A program made the translations under genes and the position numbers. Below the pieces are notes generated by a model that had not been told where the DNA came from, searched no databases, and was given only the letters and a program-made list of their open reading frames with translations. Source: Sipunculus nudus (Eukaryota > Annelida > Sipuncula > Golfingiida > Sipunculidae). Taken from it: a stretch of DNA of 64,000 nucleotides. This document shows positions 61,793-64,000 of the stretch, piece after piece. Positions within the stretch are counted from its first letter, which is position 1. Every line of letters begins with the position of its first letter. The stretch spans positions 11,532,664-11,596,663 of the forward strand of contig CM049315.1 in the NCBI GenBank assembly GCA_026874595.1, read 5' to 3'.

Positions 61793-61902
61793 ATTCAGCA
61801 GAGCTATGTGGTCAGCAGGATGCACCAGTCTTGTACGTCTCCGACCAGCCGGCCCACGCCGTTGGCTCCCCAGAGAGCATGGATGTCGGGGGCACGTCGG
61901 AG
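61793..61902 (+). CDS. Internal coding exon of an unidentified gene (shared exon 2)
   Basis: A 110-nt block of about 60% GC in a ~33% GC neighbourhood, preceded by TTTATGTTTGTTACAG (pyrimidine-rich, AG acceptor) and followed by GTCAGT (donor at 61903). All three frames are open across it, so frame choice matters. I favour the one in which the exon's first two bases complete a codon, because every candidate first exon upstream (1694, 33381, 54035) supplies one base, making Asp. The peptide is then (D)SAELCGQQDAP..LYVSDQPAHAVG..ESMDVGGTSE, with the exon ending on a codon boundary. In that frame an ATG also lies just upstream at 61780, so an unspliced form could start there and stop near 61957. 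I recognise no domain; acidic, Pro/Ser-containing sequence fits a disordered N-terminal region. The remaining exons must lie beyond the window. Confidence 0.6.
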
Positions 61903-64000
61903 GTCAGTACACATTTATACAGCCTTTTTTGCCATGAAGGAGTCCAGCTCAATACATAGGTTGAGGCAACCAAAGGTCTCCTCATTGTAAGCAGTCACCT
62001 ACAGTCTCCTAGGCTCTGTGGTGAAACTTCAACAATACCTCTCAGATTTACTATAATTCTTGACCTACAGGTCTGTTAACTTGGGATTATTCCTGAGCTT
62101 ATGTATGTGAAACCTTATATACAGAAGACTATAACATTTTATTCTTTTCAATGTTGTTACCTTTATTATCATTCCAAAGACAGCACTATCAATGGGCTAT
62201 TAAAACTCTATGAAAAAGCATCTAGATGGTGATATAGATCTATACAATTACTCAAGCTGACCTATTACCACAGATATTCGAAAACCAGGCTTTATATAGC
62301 AGATTACCATAAATATACAAAACCAAAGAAATACAATACAATACCACATGGATCCTGTGAACAGACTTTATATTAGTAGATTATGTTAACTATACCAAAA
62401 TCATGCAGGCTTTACATAGCAGATTACTATAAAGACATCAGAACCATGCATTTATATTGACAAGTTCAGCACTGTCAGAGTTGTAAATGCATGTTTCCTG
62501 TATAAAATTATAAAACATGTTCTGTTTAATGCCAAGATCCCTGCTTGGTGCCGTGGCTTGAATAAAAAAAATCCAGCTGAGCTTAAAAGAGTTGATTATA
62601 ACATGTAAGAAGATCACATTTCTTGTACGTGTGTGTTTGTTTATTTCTCTCTGTAATAGTGTGACTTTCAATCTGAACAACATACATCTATGGACTATGT
62701 AGAACATGGACAGATAATAAAATAGAAATTGAAAGACAAATAAGGAAATACATAAACCTGGTAAGTTTAAGTTACAGTTATCAGTCAGCTTCTTCCACTA
62801 CCTTGTGTACAAGCTAGTGATAAAGTAATAATGTGTAACAGCGTGATCGATCAGACATAGGTAAATAAATCCACCCTCCCACGAGGCACTGTAACCCACA
62901 CTCCATAGATAACAGCACAGGGACATGATTTTACACCCACGCATGACGATTTTTTAACCGGAACTTCATGCGTATGTGCAGCTGATCATGCAGTCCCTCA
63001 CTCTGTTACTGCTATATCCTTATATAGAAATGTATTCTTCACGGACTGTTGATAACTAGTGCATTAGCCAGAAATCGTGATTTATCAGCACTTTACTTGC
63101 TTTTATTCTTCATGGAAAATACTGCATTTTGTTCAGATCCTGTACAGTTCTTGCTTTGTACTAAATACTGGATTCTGTTTAATCTAAAATGGTTTTCCTG
63201 TAATTACCATAATCTGTTGAAAAATATCATTCATTGATAGTGACTCAGTGTTTATGATTCTCAGTGACAGTGAGAGAGTGCATGTGTTTAACCTTCCATC
63301 AATCCTGAATTTTTACAAATTTATGTCAGTACATACCTGGGTCAGTTGAAAATTCACTTTGTTGGATTTACATCACAAATAGGAAGCTGTTAATTGAATT
63401 AGGGTTTGGTCTCTAGGGTCAAAGTTCAAGGTTACCAGGTAGGTCAGACACCAGATTTCTAAAAAAAATTCAGGCAGAAATCATATTACTGATATCATAG
63501 TATGGTCTCATAGTAACACACTGTGCATAAGCATGCATGCAGATAGTGCATTATACTGTTGATTTAAATTATTCATATACAGAATTTATTATTTTTCATT
63601 TAAGGGTACCAATTTTTTAGGAATGTATAGAAAATATTCTTTAAAAAGTTTCAACACTTAAAATCTGCTTTCAGCTATTTTAGGATTCAAAACAATTTTG
63701 GAAGTCCTCAGATTTTTTAATTGACAAAATTTTTAAAAAGGATAAGAAGACATCAATTGATCATATATACTAAAACCATTCCTCTCAGGTGCAAAAAGTA
63801 TGAAGACAGTTTATCAAAGAATTTCTTTTGTAGAGGACAGTGCACAAGCACACACAAAAATCTGAATATTTTTAGACGCTCCAATTGTCTTTTCATTCCA
63901 CATGAACCAGCACATATTCCTGCCTCCTGCGGTTTATTTACTTAGTAAAGAACACCACAGGCGCTTCTTTTATCAAGAATATTTCTCACATTGTAATCAT
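61903..64000. other. Candidate intron after the shared exon
   Basis: I searched for another splice-flanked open block and found none. The segment 62860-63010 is less AT-rich and complex. The ORF at 63721-63945 has no support. Confidence 0.5.

Overview
The window looks like about 64 kb of an animal nuclear genome. It is AT-rich and very sparsely coding, with long featureless non-coding tracts, GT-AG splice signals, tRNA-derived SINEs, a Helitron, foldback elements and many micro- and minisatellites. The mix of families resembles bivalve mollusc genomes, especially the dispersed element opening with an 'agctcagctgac' hairpin followed by a TCCG/TCTG-rich tract. That taxonomic call is from memory and is inference. 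There are no prokaryotic operons, rRNA genes, functional tRNA genes or CRISPR arrays.

Gene content. I can support only the 5' part of one unidentified plus-strand gene. A GC-rich 110-nt exon at 61793-61902 has a good acceptor and donor. Three candidate first coding exons lie upstream, at 1694-1700, 33381-33459 and 54035-54047. Each starts with an ATG, has an upstream in-frame stop, and ends in a single G before a GT donor. All three therefore leave one base, which joins the first two bases of the 61793 exon to make an Asp codon. Two have TATA-like boxes at a sensible distance (1602-1609 and 53810-53817). The simplest reading is one gene with alternative promoters spread over about 60 kb and everything between being intron. 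No exon matches a family I recognise. A 125-codon minus-strand ORF at 37690-38064 may be an exon or pseudogene fragment.

Layout. 1-2.3 kb: candidate promoter, first exon and CpG-rich patch. 2.3-7 kb: possible MITE, microsatellites, Helentron-like element. 7.8-9.4 kb: G-rich minisatellite. 9.4-13.6 kb: featureless AT-rich sequence. 13.8-19.1 kb: three copies of dispersed family A, one split by a 971-bp Helitron. 19.4-19.75 kb: SINE. 22.9-23.8 kb: foldback element with a 9-bp target duplication. 23.8-33 kb: mostly unique sequence, a ~140-bp degenerate repeat and a SINE. 33.4 kb: second candidate first exon. 36.1-38.5 kb: TA-flanked MITE, minisatellite, orphan ORF, SINE. 41.1-43.9 kb: 51 almost identical 54-bp repeats. 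44-49.6 kb: hAT-like MITE and two more family A copies. 50.5-50.9 kb: minisatellite. 53.8-54.05 kb: TATA promoter and third candidate first exon. 54.9-57.8 kb: two SINEs, a foldback element built of nested palindromes, and a 20-bp minisatellite with a 100-bp higher-order period. 61.8 kb: shared exon.

The most notable objects are the two foldback elements, the homogeneous 54-bp array whose only variable base sits in a potential hairpin arm, the Helitron whose empty site is preserved in a second copy of its host repeat, and the three phase-matched alternative first exons.
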